A DNA stretch of 64,000 nucleotides from Plantago major (Eukaryota > Streptophyta > Magnoliopsida > Lamiales > Plantaginaceae), in the NCBI GenBank assembly GCA_026545765.1, contig CM048840.1, forward strand, positions 48,782,580 through 48,846,579, given 5' to 3'. Shown piece by piece: positions 33,279 to 44,919 of the stretch. Numbering within the stretch: position 1 is the stretch's first letter; each line of letters begins with the position of its first letter. The position numbers were made by a program, and so were the translations under genes. The notes below the pieces were generated by a model. That model was not told where the DNA came from. It saw only the letters and a list, made by a program, of their open reading frames with translations, and ran no database searches.

Positions 33279-34011
33279 TTATGTTGAAGAGTTTGTGCCT
33301 CTTGCGGAAAAGCTAATAGAACAATTACTGGATAAATATACTCTCAAACAACGAACAAACATCATTGGAGAACCATCACATCTTCAGGTACTTAAGGAAT
33401 CATGAAAGATGGCAGTGAAAAAAATCCATGACAAGAAGGACATGGCTGCACGAAGAAATAATGGCATATCGGTAGTAGGTAAATTTCAATTATATCATAA
33501 AACCCACATATTATCGTTTATATTATCCCACAATTAAAACATTTTGACATGGGTCATTTTTCATTGATTAGCTTACCATGATATGGGTGATCCAACATAC
33601 CCGTGTGGATTTTGCGGTGCGCTTATGTGGTTTGATGAGAGGATTAAAAGTACTCCACTGAGCAATCCTGAGTTTGGTTTGTGTTGTAGTCGTGGTAAAA
33701 TACAACTTCCCCTCCTTAAACAACCTCCACGCCTGTTACGTGATCTTCTGCAAAATAGGCACATCAAGAGTCGTAATTATATTGAGCACATATGTGCCTA
33801 TAATATGATGTACGCCTTTACCTCGATGGGTAGAATCCAAGACCATTCAGTTTACAAGGGCATGGTCCACATTCGTATAGGCTTGGTGGAAATAACTATC
33901 ATCTGATGGGTAGTTTGTTACCTAAAGAAGGAAACTCTCCTCAGTTTTCACAGTTGGATATGTATTGCGGCGAGGATGAAACTCAAGATCGGATTGATGT
34001 CGTCAGGTATT
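33279..34011 (+). pseudogene. Helitron ORF, N-terminal part after gypsy insertion
   Basis: The frame YVEEFVPLAEKLIEQL resumes from before the insertion. After an intron-like AT-rich stretch come YHDMGDPTYPCGFCGALMWFDE and LCCSRGKIQLPLLKQPPRLL, which are typical of the zinc-containing region N-terminal to the Helitron_like_N domain in plant Helitrons (CxxC and C...C.GK). Further HNMMYAFTSMG and SLLPKEGNSPQFSQLDMY-type sequence is visible in alternate frames because of frameshifts near 33870-33905. Confidence 0.75.
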
Positions 34012-34134
34012 TTCTATTTTAATTTATATTAGTACGAACCATCTTTCATTCGATAATGATATTTGTATTTGTACATGTTTTATTCTATATAATGATATTT
34101 GTATTTGTACATGTTTTATTCTATATAATGATAT

Positions 34135-35482
34135 TTGTATTTTATTTTTCTTAGCTCAAAAACTGCTCCCGCGATTGATCCATCTATTGTAGATGATCTA
34201 AAGAATATGATAGATGAAGATAATCCAATTGCAAAGAATTTTCGTATGGCTGCTGAACGCTACAAGGAAAATCATGATATGAATATTAAGTTGTGTCTTA
34301 TGGGAAGGAAATCGCATGATGGACGCATGTACAATCTACCAACATGCTCTGAAGTAGCTGCATTAATTGTTTGTATGTTTGAATATGAATAATTTGTACC
34401 AATACATATTATATATTTTTAAGTACTTTTAATGAAATTAACATTGTCTAATTTATAAATTATCAGGAGATGATGAATACGACATGGATCCCCGTGATAT
34501 AGTACTCGAGCAAAGAAATTGTGATTTCCATAGAATTTCAGAATTGCATCCATGTTACCTTCCAATGCAGTATCCCCTACTTTTTCCATATGGTGAGGAT
34601 GGATACCATACTGAGATATTGCACTCTGATAATTCCAAAGGAGTAAGGCACACACTTACAATCAAGGAGTTCTTATATGTTGATGAGGCTCAGACCATAC
34701 TGCTTAGTAGAAAGTTATTTCAAAAGTTTATAGTAGATGGTTATATGATAATGGAATCACATAGACTGTCTTTCATAATGAGGAACCAACCGTTATTGAG
34801 GTCTGATAAGTATAGATCACTTGATGATGCCATTCGAATATGTGATATTGATCCTACGAATAATGTTGGTAAACGCTTTGTCCTGCCATCTTCTTTTGTT
34901 AAAGGTCCTAAATTTATGGTACAGAACTTCCAAGAAACTATGGCCATATGAAAGAGTATAGGATATCCCAAACTATTCATCACATTCACTTGCAATCCCA
35001 AATGGCCTGAGATAACACGCTTTGTTGAATCGATGGGTTTACGACTGGAGGATAGGCCTAATGTTATGAGTCGCGTCTTCAAAATGAAGTTGGACCAGCT
35101 TATAAAAGACTTGAAGATAGAAAATGTTTTTGGCAACGCAGACGGAGGTAACTATCTATAAATATAGTTTATTTTATTTATTAATTTGTTAATCAAATAA
35201 TGTCATAACTTGAATTTAATTGATTATTACTATATTAACTTTCGAGTGATCTACACCATTGAATTTAAAAAACGCGGGCTTCCTCATGCACATATACTAC
35301 TATGGGTTGATCGAGCGGATCAAAATATGTCTGCAAGTTCTATAGATGCTTTCATCAGTGCTGAGATACCGGATAAAGATCTCAATCCGGAGTTGTACAA
35401 AGCTGTATATGAGTACATGGTGCATGGTCCTTGCGGGCCATTGAATTCAACTTCACCTTGCATGCACGATGGGATTTTTTAG
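34135..35482 (+). pseudogene. Helitron Rep (HUH endonuclease) domain
   Basis: Pieces in order: VDDLKNMIDEDNPIAKNFRMA (34180s), MDPRDIVLEQ...HPCYLPMQYPLLFPYGEDGYH (34484-34951), then, after a stop at 34949, FITFTCNPKWPEI (Rep motif 1), and RGLPHAHILLW (35270s), which holds the two metal-binding His of the HUH motif. Probable introns at 34391-34467 and 35148-35243 have recognisable ends. An in-frame stop (TGA after METMAI) and frame changes make it a pseudogene. Confidence 0.9.
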
Positions 35483-35588
35483 ATGCTACGGGCGTAACCA
35501 CTGGTATACCATCTCACATGGGATGTAACCACCACACATTTTATTAGAGGGTGTATCAGTGGTTACACCCCTAGCATCTAAAAAAAGA
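35473..35588. mobile_element. 116-bp MITE inside Helitron ORF, TSD CACGATGG
   Basis: Terminal inverted repeats of about 28 bp (TTTTTTAGATGCTACGGG / CCCTAGCATCTAAAAAA) surround a short core. CACGATGG occurs at 35465-35472 and again at 35589-35596. Removing the insert and one duplication restores the Helitron reading ...PCMHDGKKCSKKFPK. An 8-bp target duplication points to hAT-like or, less likely, Mutator-like mobilisation. Confidence 0.88.
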
Positions 35589-35596
35589 CACGATGG

Positions 35597-36673
35597 CAAG
35601 AAATGCTCTAAGAAATTTCCAAAGTCGTTTAATGAGTGGACTATATTTGATGGAAATGGCTTTCCTATTTATAGGAGGCGTGATACTGGCGCCACTATCG
35701 AGAATGACAATATCATTGATAACATGCGCAATTCATAACTCCTTATCAATACTTAAGTATTAAATTATATTCCATTTATCTCTATCTAACTTGATTCACA
35801 CGTGCATTTAGAAATAATAAGTTGTTTCGCCATCCATTAATAGGTTTATTGTTCCGTACAATCCCTTCCTGATGATGAAGTATCAGGCACATAAATGTTG
35901 AATGGTGCAATAAGACCAATTCAATCAAGTATCTGTTCAAGTATGTCAACAAGAGTGTGGATAGGATAGGCGCAAAATTAACATTTGATAATGAGGTGAA
36001 GGATTATGTTGACTGTCGGTACGTATCTACATGTGAGGTTGTATGGCGTATTATGGGTTATGATATCCATTACAGAGATCCACCCGTTGAGCGTTTATCA
36101 TTTCATATGGAAGGTGAACAATCAGTAACATTCAAGGATGGAGATCTCATAACAGATTTATTGGAAAAGCATACAGTTGCTGAGACAAAGTGCCTTAAAT
36201 GGATGGAATTCAACAAACATCATCCCGAGGCACGTAAGTATCTATATTCAGAGTTCCCCAGATATTACGTGTGGGATCCTAAAGGAAAAATGTGGAGATA
36301 TAGGAAGAATTTCAACAATAAAGTTGGAAGAATATACCATGTAACAATTAAGACCGGTCCACTATATTTCATGCGGATAATGTTGAATCACATAAGGGGT
36401 GCCACTTGCTATTAGGATTTGCGGACCGTGGATGGTGTGGTTCATCCAACATACCGCAATGCATGCTACGCTTTAGGTCTGCTTGATGACGACAAGGAAT
36501 ACATCCATGCTATACAGGAAGCAAGTTTCTGGGATTCTGATCCGGACGCTTGCTTCGACATTTGTTCTCCATGCTCCTGCAGTCTGATAGTATGTCTGGG
36601 CATGTTCATGTTTGGGAGAATACATGGGAGTATCTATCTGACAACATCCAGTACATCATGCGAAGGAAGTTGA
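35597..36673 (+). pseudogene. Helitron ORF, region between Rep and helicase
   Basis: After the MITE the frame continues KFPKSFNEWTIFDGNGFPIY; then KYVNKSVDRIG-type sequence at 35940s and the long frame 35957-36415 with VWRIMGYDIHYRDPPVERL, ending at TAG. The next frame, 36419-36673, has RTVDGVVHPTYRNACYALGL. These are the conserved DUF between Rep and PIF1 domains of plant Helitrons. The stop at 36413 and a break after 36580 inactivate it. Confidence 0.88.
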
Positions 36674-36759
36674 ATAATCCTGGTATAAATTTCAATATTG
36701 TATTCGAATTGATTTTTTTACGATAAAGTTTATAATTTATCTTTATTAAATGTGCTCAC

Positions 36760-38549
36760 TTTGTTAGGGCTCGAGTTGAATGAAGAACAATTGATGAATT
36801 TTACTCTTGCTGAGATTGAAGAGTTCCTTTCTAGGAACGGCTTCAGCTTGAGTTAGATTGAAGGTATGCCCATGCCCGACAGTGTAGTCATAGATAATGG
36901 TATGAATAATTTGATACTTGAAGAAATGTCGTACGATTTTGATGATATGATTGAGCAGCACAACAGTTTGTATACATCTCTCACCGATGAGCAAAGGAGT
37001 GTGTACCATACTATTATGGATGCAGTCGATTCTGGTAGTGGTGGAGTTTTCTTTCTCTATGTTTATGGTGGCACTGGAAAGACATTTTTGTGGAAGACAC
37101 TGTGTTCTGCATTACGTGGTAGACGTGATATTGTTCTCCCAGTTGCATCGAGTGGTATAGCTTCTCTACTTTTTCCTGGTGGCCGTAGTGCACACTCCAG
37201 ATTCAGTATTCCTTTGCAGGTCGATGAAACTACTACTTGCAGTAGGATAACTCCAGGCAGAAATCTTACACGACTCTTGAAAAATACTAAATTAATAATT
37301 TGGGATGAGGCACCGATGACTAATGAGTTTTGTTTTGAGGCTCTTGATCGCAGTCTAAGGGACATAATGAGAGGTGAGAATGATAGAGAATCGAACAAGC
37401 CATTTGGTGGATTGGTTGTCATTTTTTTGTGGGGATTTCAGATAGATACTGTCGGTCACACCTAAGGGTAGCAGGCAGGACATAGTCCACGCATCTCTAT
37501 GCTCATCGAAGAAGCTTTGGAGTTCGTGTCATGTGCTAAAGCTCACTAAGAACATGCGCCTGCAGGTATTTTTCTAACATTTTATATTAATTATAATTTT
37601 TAATATGCAATTTAATTAGTTGACATGCATGTAAATTATTTTTTTTATAATAAGCATGTTTATATTATTTTATTCAATTACAGTCTAGACGCTCACATGC
37701 TGAGGTTGAGAGTGTTAGGGAGTTTGCTAATTGGTTGTTGGAGATGGTAAGGTTGGTGGTGATAATGATGGTGAGGTAGAATTTAAATTGCCTGATGATA
37801 TCTTAATTCGTTCTACTGGTGAACCAATTGCTGCAATAGTTGAGAGCACATATCCTAGCATATTAGACCATGTTGCCGATGGTCGGTACTTTCAGGATAG
37901 AGCTATTCTTGCTCCGACCAATGAGATAGCCCAGGAAGTCAATGATTATATCATGTCTCTTTTACCTGGAGATGCCACCGAGTTCATGAGTTCCGATAGC
38001 ATATGCCCTGATGAAGATGATATTGTCAATATAGAAGATGTGTATTCTGTCGAGTTTCTAAACACTATTAGGACTTCTGGAATACCAAATCATATTATCC
38101 GACTTAAGGTGTGTTGTCCTATAATGCTTCTTAGGAACATTGATCAGTCCTCGGAGCTTTGTAATGGAACTCGGTTGATTGTTACTACAATTGGCAATCA
38201 CGCTATTGAGGCGAAGACCATACATGGGAAGAACACGGGAGTGAAGGTTTTTATACCTAGGATGGAACTCACACTTTCCGACCTTACCGAGTTTCCTATT
38301 AGATTTCAGCGAAGGCAATTTCCTATATCAGTTTGTTATGCGATGACTATCAACAAGAGTCAGGGGCAATCGTTATCTAATGTTGGACTCTATCTCCCAA
38401 AGCCTGTATTCAATCATGGTCAACTCTATGTGGCATTTTCTAGAGTGACAAGCAAGAAAGGTCTCAAGGTTTTAGCTTTGGATGAGGAAGGCAATCCAAT
38501 AGATACGACGACAAAGGTCGTCTATAAAGAGGTGTTTAGAAAGCTTTGA
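36760..38549 (+). pseudogene. Helitron PIF1-type DNA helicase domain
   Basis: Walker A VYGGTGKTFLW and Walker B IIWDEAPM are in 36866-37465. After a frameshift (about 37440) and an intron-like interval (37566-37683), the frame 37731-38549 carries LPVASSG-downstream helicase motifs: RAILAPTNEIAQEVNDYI, NGTRLIVT, and near the C-terminus AMTINKSQGQSLSNVGLYL and LYVAFSRVTSKKGLKVL (motifs V-VI). These are diagnostic for Pif1/Helitron helicases. The C-terminal 272-codon block is open from 37731 to the stop at 38549. Confidence 0.92.
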
Positions 38550-38807
38550 GGTATTTTTTATTATATTAAATTACTCTAACTTTAAAGTATCAAAATTCAA
38601 TTATCTTATTTTCAATACTAACTATTTCCTTATTATGTTGTTTTGCAGTTGTTGATTATTGATATACCTACCGCGATTGTACGGAACATCCACTCTACAA
38701 TCTCTTTTCAATAATTCAATGTATTGAACATTTAAATATGTTTATACAACATAAATATCTTTTACATAATTTTTATCTAAATTATTTATAATTGAAAGTA
38801 AATCAGT

Positions 38808-38835
38808 CCGTGGCAACGCCACGAGTTAGTACTAG
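38808..38835 (+). mobile_element. Helitron 3' terminus
   Basis: A 6-bp stem (CGTGGC / GCCACG, loop AAC) is followed by AGTTAGTACTAG and then T. Helitrons end in a short hairpin and CTRR and insert between A and T. The same end, reversed, occurs at 59326. Confidence 0.88.
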
Positions 38836-39025
38836 TTCTTATTTATAATTGATCTTAAGTTGGGATCGAAATTTTTTATTACTATAATGAGTTTATTGGT
38901 CGAATATTCAGTTTTTAACGTTGATCCGACTGTATTCTGTAAATAATTTTAAACACCAAGGAAGAAAACCCAGAGCGATCATCCATCCTGCTGGTGGTGA
39001 GATCTGTTCACTTGTCTTGTCTCCA
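38836..39025. promoter_or_regulatory. Short upstream region of the glycerol-phosphatase gene
   Basis: The 190 bp between the Helitron end and the ATG must hold the 5' UTR and core promoter unless transcription starts inside the Helitron. No clear TATA box; TTTATAATTG at 38842 is a weak candidate. Confidence 0.4.
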
Positions 39026-42000
39026 ATGGCGAACCCTTGTTCAGTAAAACCCTCAATCACGCATGTCATTTTCGACATGGACGGTCTCTTACTCGGTAAT
39101 CTCTCATACATATCGCTCTCTTTTGATTCTACTTACGACAGATTTGATTTAATCGAAACAAAATGCAGTCTTTAAAAGGTTGGCATTTTTATCAATCCAA
39201 TCTCATCTGATTCATATCTCTGATTTATATGAAATTTCATGTTCTTTATTACCTCTGAGAAGGTTTTTTTTTGTTCAGAAAGTAGATTCTGCTAGCATTG
39301 ATCTAATCCAATCAAATGTTGGCATGACTATACCACCAGTCACCCCAAGTGTTAGACACATTCCCCTAGTTTGCACCCGTCCTTTAGACCGTGTAAAACA
39401 AGTTCTTTTCATAAACTAGAATTCTTTATGATCACTACTTGCTTAATTTCAGAGAAAAAACAGTTCAGAACTACTAATATGTTGCTACTTCGATGTGGAA
39501 CTGAATATACGTGATTGTTTTTCTTTCATGAAAATAAGCACAATTTTGCCATACGTTGGAACTATTGATTGCAGTTGGGCTTATTTTCAGGAAAAAAATA
39601 ATTCATATTCGTTCTCCTTGATGCCTACTTTGTGCAAATGTGGCGTACACGAGCTCTTTATCTTCCCCTTGTTATGAGTTGAAAGAGGGGAAATTCAGTA
39701 ATCCTTGATTGACCTAAGATTAACACATGTATATTGATTTTTGGTTGTTGGAAAGTAGTTGGTGTTTGTTTTAGTAGAACTCACTTCAAGTGTGAGGTGC
39801 AGCTGTGCTTATTTAAAAAAAGAAAAGAAAAAGAAAAAGAAAAAAGAAAACGGTTCATACCTGTTCTCTTTAATGCATATTGCCATATTATGCAAATGTG
39901 GCGTACTGCACTAGCCATTTACCTTCCCCCGGTTACGAGTTAAAAAAGGAGAAATTCAGTAATTCTTTATTGACCTAAGTTTAGCACATTTATATTGTTT
40001 TTTGGGTGTTGTGTTTTAGTAGAATTCACTTACACTTAAAGTGTGAGGTGGTTTCTTGATTGGCGCACTCAACTTTGTTCCATACATTACTTGGTATGTG
40101 CTCTAATTGAAGTTACTAATTCTTTCTCACTTTGTATAGAGTTTTGACCATTGTTGTGAGTGTTGTTCTTGATGAACTCTATGCTGTTTCTTTGTCTTTC
40201 CTTTAATCCTTCTTATCACTGTTCTTTTATGCTTGGAGATTGGTAATAGCCTCTGAGATCTCAAATCCATTTATTTGCATCGCCTGAAGAAGATAAACAC
40301 ATTCTTTTTCTTTCTAATCTTATTCAGACACAGAGAAATTCTACACTGAAGTTCAGGAGATTATTCTTGTGAAATTCAATAAGACTTTTGATTGGTCCCT
40401 TAAGGCTAAAATGATGGGGAAAAAAGCTATTGAGGCTGCTCGAATTTTTGTCGAAGAGTCTGGAATCAGTGACAAACTCACTGCAGAGGATTTCCTTGTT
40501 GAAAGAGAGGAGATGCTTCGAAGTTTGTTTCCAACAAGTGAACTTATGCCAGGTTCTCTTATAACATGCTCAGGATTGCCGTGCATAATAGTTTCCTGCA
40601 TTCATTTCCTCCTCTGATCCTATGACCTCCTTTGGCTTACCTATTACACTTGTCTTCCAATATGCTTCTAGCAATTACTTCCCCAAACTTTGTCAAGAAC
40701 AAAATGAATTGGTACTATGGAACTTAATGCAGTGGCACTTGCATTATAATAAATAATATCAAAAAAATCTGCTGGAGTTTAATTGTGTCAAATTCTTGTA
40801 GTCGTAGTTGCAATAATTATGGTGACCTTCTACTGCTGGTTTGCATGATCTATATTTTATGCTAAAAAAGACGTCGGAATTTAGGAGCCCATTGTTATAC
40901 AAGTTACGGTTAACACAAAAACATGGAGATAAATTGGCGGATTCAGAATAGTCTTCTTAATAGAAATTTAGGCATGCTACAGTATAGTACAAAAAGAAGG
41001 GGAAATTTCAACAAAATTCAGAGCTCTAAAACCTTAACACGAAAGGAAACTACCTGTCACTTCAAGCACATAGCCCTGGCCAGTTACAACATCAACAGTC
41101 CAATGAGTTGCCATGAGTAAAAAATCACTTATTGATTTGTTTCAAAAAAGTATGCCAGTTATTTTGTTTTTCATATTTGTCTTGGAAGAACTTGCTCTCT
41201 TTTCTGATGTCTTTTTTCTTTTTAAAATTTTCCTCGGCTTTATGATAACTTGGCCCCCTTTTATTTTATGTTTGTGTTACAGGGGCCAGTCGTTTGATCC
41301 GTCACCTCCATGCTAATGGAATACCTATTTGTGTTGCCACTGGGTATGTCCAACACAAATTATTTCACAAGTCTTGATATTTAGTTGGGAATAATATTTT
41401 ACCCTACACATGCTGCAAAATTTACAGGTCTCATAAGAGGCATTTTGAATTGAAGACACAAAGACATGTAGAACTGTTCTCATTGATGCATCATATCGTT
41501 CTTGGTGATGATCCTGAAGTCAAACAAGGGAAACCTTCTCCAGATGTTTTCCTAGCAGCAGCCAGAAGATTTGAGGTATGATCTCTTATTACACAATTTA
41601 TAACCAGCAGTGTGCTCTGAATTCTTGTTAACCACACACATCTTGTAATATGTTTGATTTCTTATGTCAGTAGGATCTATATTTGCACATAAATTATTGA
41701 ATAGGATACCCATGTGTGTGGCGAGCTTGGTGCTCTTTCCTTTTTTCCTTCTTTATTTTTTGTCCCCCTCCTTCGTTTCCTATTTTATTCTGTTGATATG
41801 TAGATTCTAGGATCCTGTAAATACGGTTGGAACTTGGAATAGTTACTTAGTTTCTTTCTTTTCTTTTGGGGGGTTTGATTTGACTCCAATTAGGTCACTT
41901 CTGAATTAATGAATGCTAAATGATATTTACTCGTTTACTATCTAATTATTAACTAATATTCTGGTATATAGGGTGGAATAGTTGATCCTCAGAAGGCACT

Positions 42001-43393
42001 TGTTTTCGAAGATGCACCATCTGGTGTACTAGGAGCCAAAAATGCTGGCATGTAAGTGTTTGTTCATTTACACATATCCTGTTCTTTCCGGACTAACCAA
42101 CACATGCAAGAAGTGGAAGTCTAAAAGGTTGAAAATGTTGGGAGGTTGTATATATTGAAAAGAAGATGGTGAATTTGGTTAGCAATTTTTGTGTCAGCCA
42201 GTCGTGCAATGGACATGGCAACTATAATTATCAATCCCAAATAGCTATGCGGAGCGACCACACTGAAAAATGGGGAAGGTGGGATAGCAAAGAGCTGGAT
42301 GGCTGCTTATAACTACTACTGTAGTTCTTAAATAAAGTTCAGTATTACAAGTAGTAAAAGTATGCATAAATAGTCAAATAAATACTTACCCCAGTAAAGA
42401 TTAAGGTCATGATCATTATCCATACTATGAGGTATCAAGGAGAAATCAACAAAAGCAAACCAATTTCAAAGTGTGAATCTTGCCGGCAATGGGAAGAGGG
42501 AGAGGAGCGGGTGAAACTTGAAAGGAGGGCATTAGTTCCAGCTATGCGTCTGTGTGAGTGTGTCAATAAAGCAAAGAAAAGGGATTTGCTTTTTTTTTCT
42601 AGTATAGTAAGGACCAAGTTTGGATTTCAACTCTAAAATGCAAAAACTATCAGAGCCTAATTTGCTGAGTGGCTGCTCCAACCCGCTATCCCTTGTGCTG
42701 CAACATTAAACCATAACCCTATGGAACGCCCATTGCAGCACATGGCCGCTTCCCTCTATATTCAAGTACGATGGCAATGCGATTTTACAGTTGTGCATAT
42801 TATTTATCTATGGTCCTGCATCACTCTTATAGCAGAGCTACTAGAGCCTTTTTGTAATACTTTGCTTGGCCATCCCCGATCTTGTGGTTCTAGATAATCT
42901 TATGAGCTCAAGCCAAAATATCCGTTGTACGGTTTTAATAACTCATAATTGAAGCTTCCTTTGAAATTCATTTTGATATCTACTTTATGGTTTTAATAAC
43001 TAGAATTGTAGCTCCCTTTGAAATCTATGAGATATATCTGAAGGTAATTTATGGTTTGTAAGCAAGTCTGGGGGCTCTTGTTCCTAGCGTCCTATAGTTC
43101 CTTACCGTTTATTTGGTAGGCGCCAACATGTTTGCAGCCTCCAGTCACAGCTTGAGATCATCCTGGACTGGGGAGTGTTGAAGCGCTTGCTTATTTTGCA
43201 TAGAATGATTATAATGATTGTTGTCTGGTGTGTAATGATATGATCATATGACTTATGCAGGTCTGTTGTCATGGTCCCAGATCCGAGATTGGATAGCTCA
43301 TTTCACGAAACAGCTGACCAGGTTCTGAGCTCCTTGCTGGACTTCAATCCGTCTGACTGGGGTTTGCCTCCTTTTGATTCTGCAGCTAACTAA
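39026..43393 (+). CDS. GPP2: HAD-family glycerol-3-phosphatase-like, 6 exons, 238 aa
   Basis: A HAD-like phosphatase of the plant DL-glycerol-3-phosphatase (GPP/GS1) type. It removes phosphate from glycerol-3-phosphate and related sugar phosphates; family members are cytosolic or plastidic. Exons 39026-39095, 40328-40552, 41283-41343, 41428-41575, 41972-42051 and 43261-43393 join in phase to 717 nt. HAD motif I is FDMDG (Asp17/Asp19), motif II VATGS, motif [11 protein letters not shown] (Lys), motif [18 protein letters not shown] (acidic pair). The cap segment [19 protein letters not shown] and C-terminal WGLPPF are also typical. It could instead be called HDHD1/pseudouridine-5'-phosphatase-like, a close relative. 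Intron 1 (1.2 kb) contains a tandem duplication, and a Helitron end is just upstream. Confidence 0.93.
39590..40049. repeat. Tandem duplication (~240 bp) in GPP intron 1
   Basis: Unit 1 (about 39590-39808) and unit 2 (about 39840-40049) share GTGCAAATGTGGCGTAC / ATGCAAATGTGGCGTAC, GAAATTCAGTAAT, ATTGACCTAAG, TTTTAGTAGAA.TCACTT and AAGTGTGAGGTG in the same order. An A-rich AAAAAGAAAAGAAA tract separates them. The units have diverged, so the duplication is old. Confidence 0.85.
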
Positions 43394-44495
43394 CTATTTA
43401 TGAATTGATCTAAGTATCAAGATCCTGCAATATACAACACCATAATTAATCAAGACATGTGATTCATCTTCTATTTTTGTACAACTACTGTTTTTGTTCT
43501 GCAATCTACAAGATTTTATAAATTAAAGTCATAATAACAATGTTTTCTGAAAAAAATAAATTTATAGTATATAATTAGCAGATTAGTGGGCTTGAACTCT
43601 GCAGACTCCCTTGCTCTTTGTTCACCTCATTGTTCTTGTGTCAGATTTTCTAAAGGAAATATTGCTCAGTTTACCTCTTGCGGAACAATGATCAATGATC
43701 CTCGTCAGGAGCTTTTCTTTCCAACACTTATTCTGTCACCACGGAAATATTCAGTATTATGGGCTGAGTAGTCAGCTCAGCATGACACGACCACTTCTAC
43801 AATATCAAATTTGTCTTCCTTGATCTTCTGAATACTTGTGCTGGTTCATCTTCAAGTCTTCATCATAATTCATAACTCAAAGAGTACACAAAACTTACAC
43901 TTGAATTCCAACCACTTGTACAAGTCAACTAAGAGCACACGACAACACCATATTAAAGTGTATATCAGCTTAGGAAAGAATTAGGCCCACTCTTGCTGGT
44001 GTTACAACGTGTTGTTAACAAAATCTTAATTAGTATAACATCCCAGTACTTTAGTTTCAACAACCTAAGCATAATTTGTTGGCCATACTGCCACTAAGGC
44101 CTAAACACTTGGCTTTGATATCAAAGTGAGTTTCCATTTAATCAATTTAGCCCTTGCTGCATCCTGTTTTAGCTCATGCTTCTCTAGCTTCTAGCGTCTA
44201 GGTTAGCAGCTATTAGTGAGGTTTCTAGTAGGGCAGTGGCTCTAAGTTGTGTATCATGGATATCATCACTCAAAGCTGGTGTCGTCAAGTGATCTGATTG
44301 CATACATGTGTCAGGCATAGTCAACTCTGTGGACTTTTCATTGGTGGCTTCCATAACCTTAAAAGACAACAACCATAAGATCATCAATTGTGCGCATTGC
44401 TTGACCAAGCAAGAGCGCACGGTGATCTTTCATAAGCCAACTTTCGTGGACCTTCAAGATATTTTTGGTGCTTCTCAGAGTTTTAAGCGCCAAGG
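43394..44495. other. GPP 3' UTR and intergenic DNA
   Basis: No gene. An AATTAAAGTC/AAAAAAATAAA-rich part at 43515-43560 may contain the poly(A) region. Other sequence shows nothing recognisable. Confidence 0.4.
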
Positions 44496-44919
44496 CAGTG
44501 TTGTCGATCGCATATCGCGACGCGTCGCGCCAGGCCCAAAAACCGGGATCGCGGTCACGGGCGGGATAGTGAAGTTAAAAAAAGGTAAATTTTTTAAAAT
44601 GAACATATAGGTACTTGTTAAGTCATATATTACTCATAGTCTCACTCATAAATAGTGTAAAGGCAAGTAAAAGTCAAGGAAAGTAAGTGAGACCGGATTC
44701 GCCGGAATAGTGGTCGGAGATGAGGCAGGCAGAAGCTGTTCTTTCTTCTTTCTTCTTTTCTTCCGTTTCTCTTAGTTTTTTCCTGCCTCTGCCTCTATAT
44801 TTTGTAAGTGGGGGGTAAAATCCAAAAAATGAGCTGAAAACGCGTCGCGGGCGCGTATGCGTACCACTACAGCATAGCCAGTTCTTGATCGTGCGATTGC
44901 GGCGCGATCGACAACACTG
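44496..44919. mobile_element. hAT-like MITE, 424 bp
   Basis: Inverted ends CAGTGTTGTCGATCGC and GCGATCGACAACACTG are flanked by CGCCAAGG (44488-44495) and CTCCAAGG (44920-44927), an 8-bp duplication with one mismatch. The interior is GC-rich near both ends (CGCGACGCGTCGCG) and without coding potential. Ends and duplication length fit hAT. Confidence 0.8.

Larger units (their letters stand above)
26103..38835 (+). mobile_element. Decayed Helitron (Rep/PIF1 type), with insertions
   Basis: Plant Helitrons replicate by rolling circle and encode a Rep endonuclease (HUH) fused to a PIF1-type helicase. Here the coding parts lie at 26103-26374, 33279-38549, and the 3' terminus at 38832-38835 is CTAG followed by T, preceded by a short hairpin (CGTGGC AAC GCCACG). 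The 5' TC end could not be placed and may lie upstream of 26103. An Athila-like element (26380-33273) splits an exon, a MITE (35473-35588) splits another, and stops and frameshifts are frequent. The element is dead. Its end is about 190 bp before the next host gene's ATG. Confidence 0.88.
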
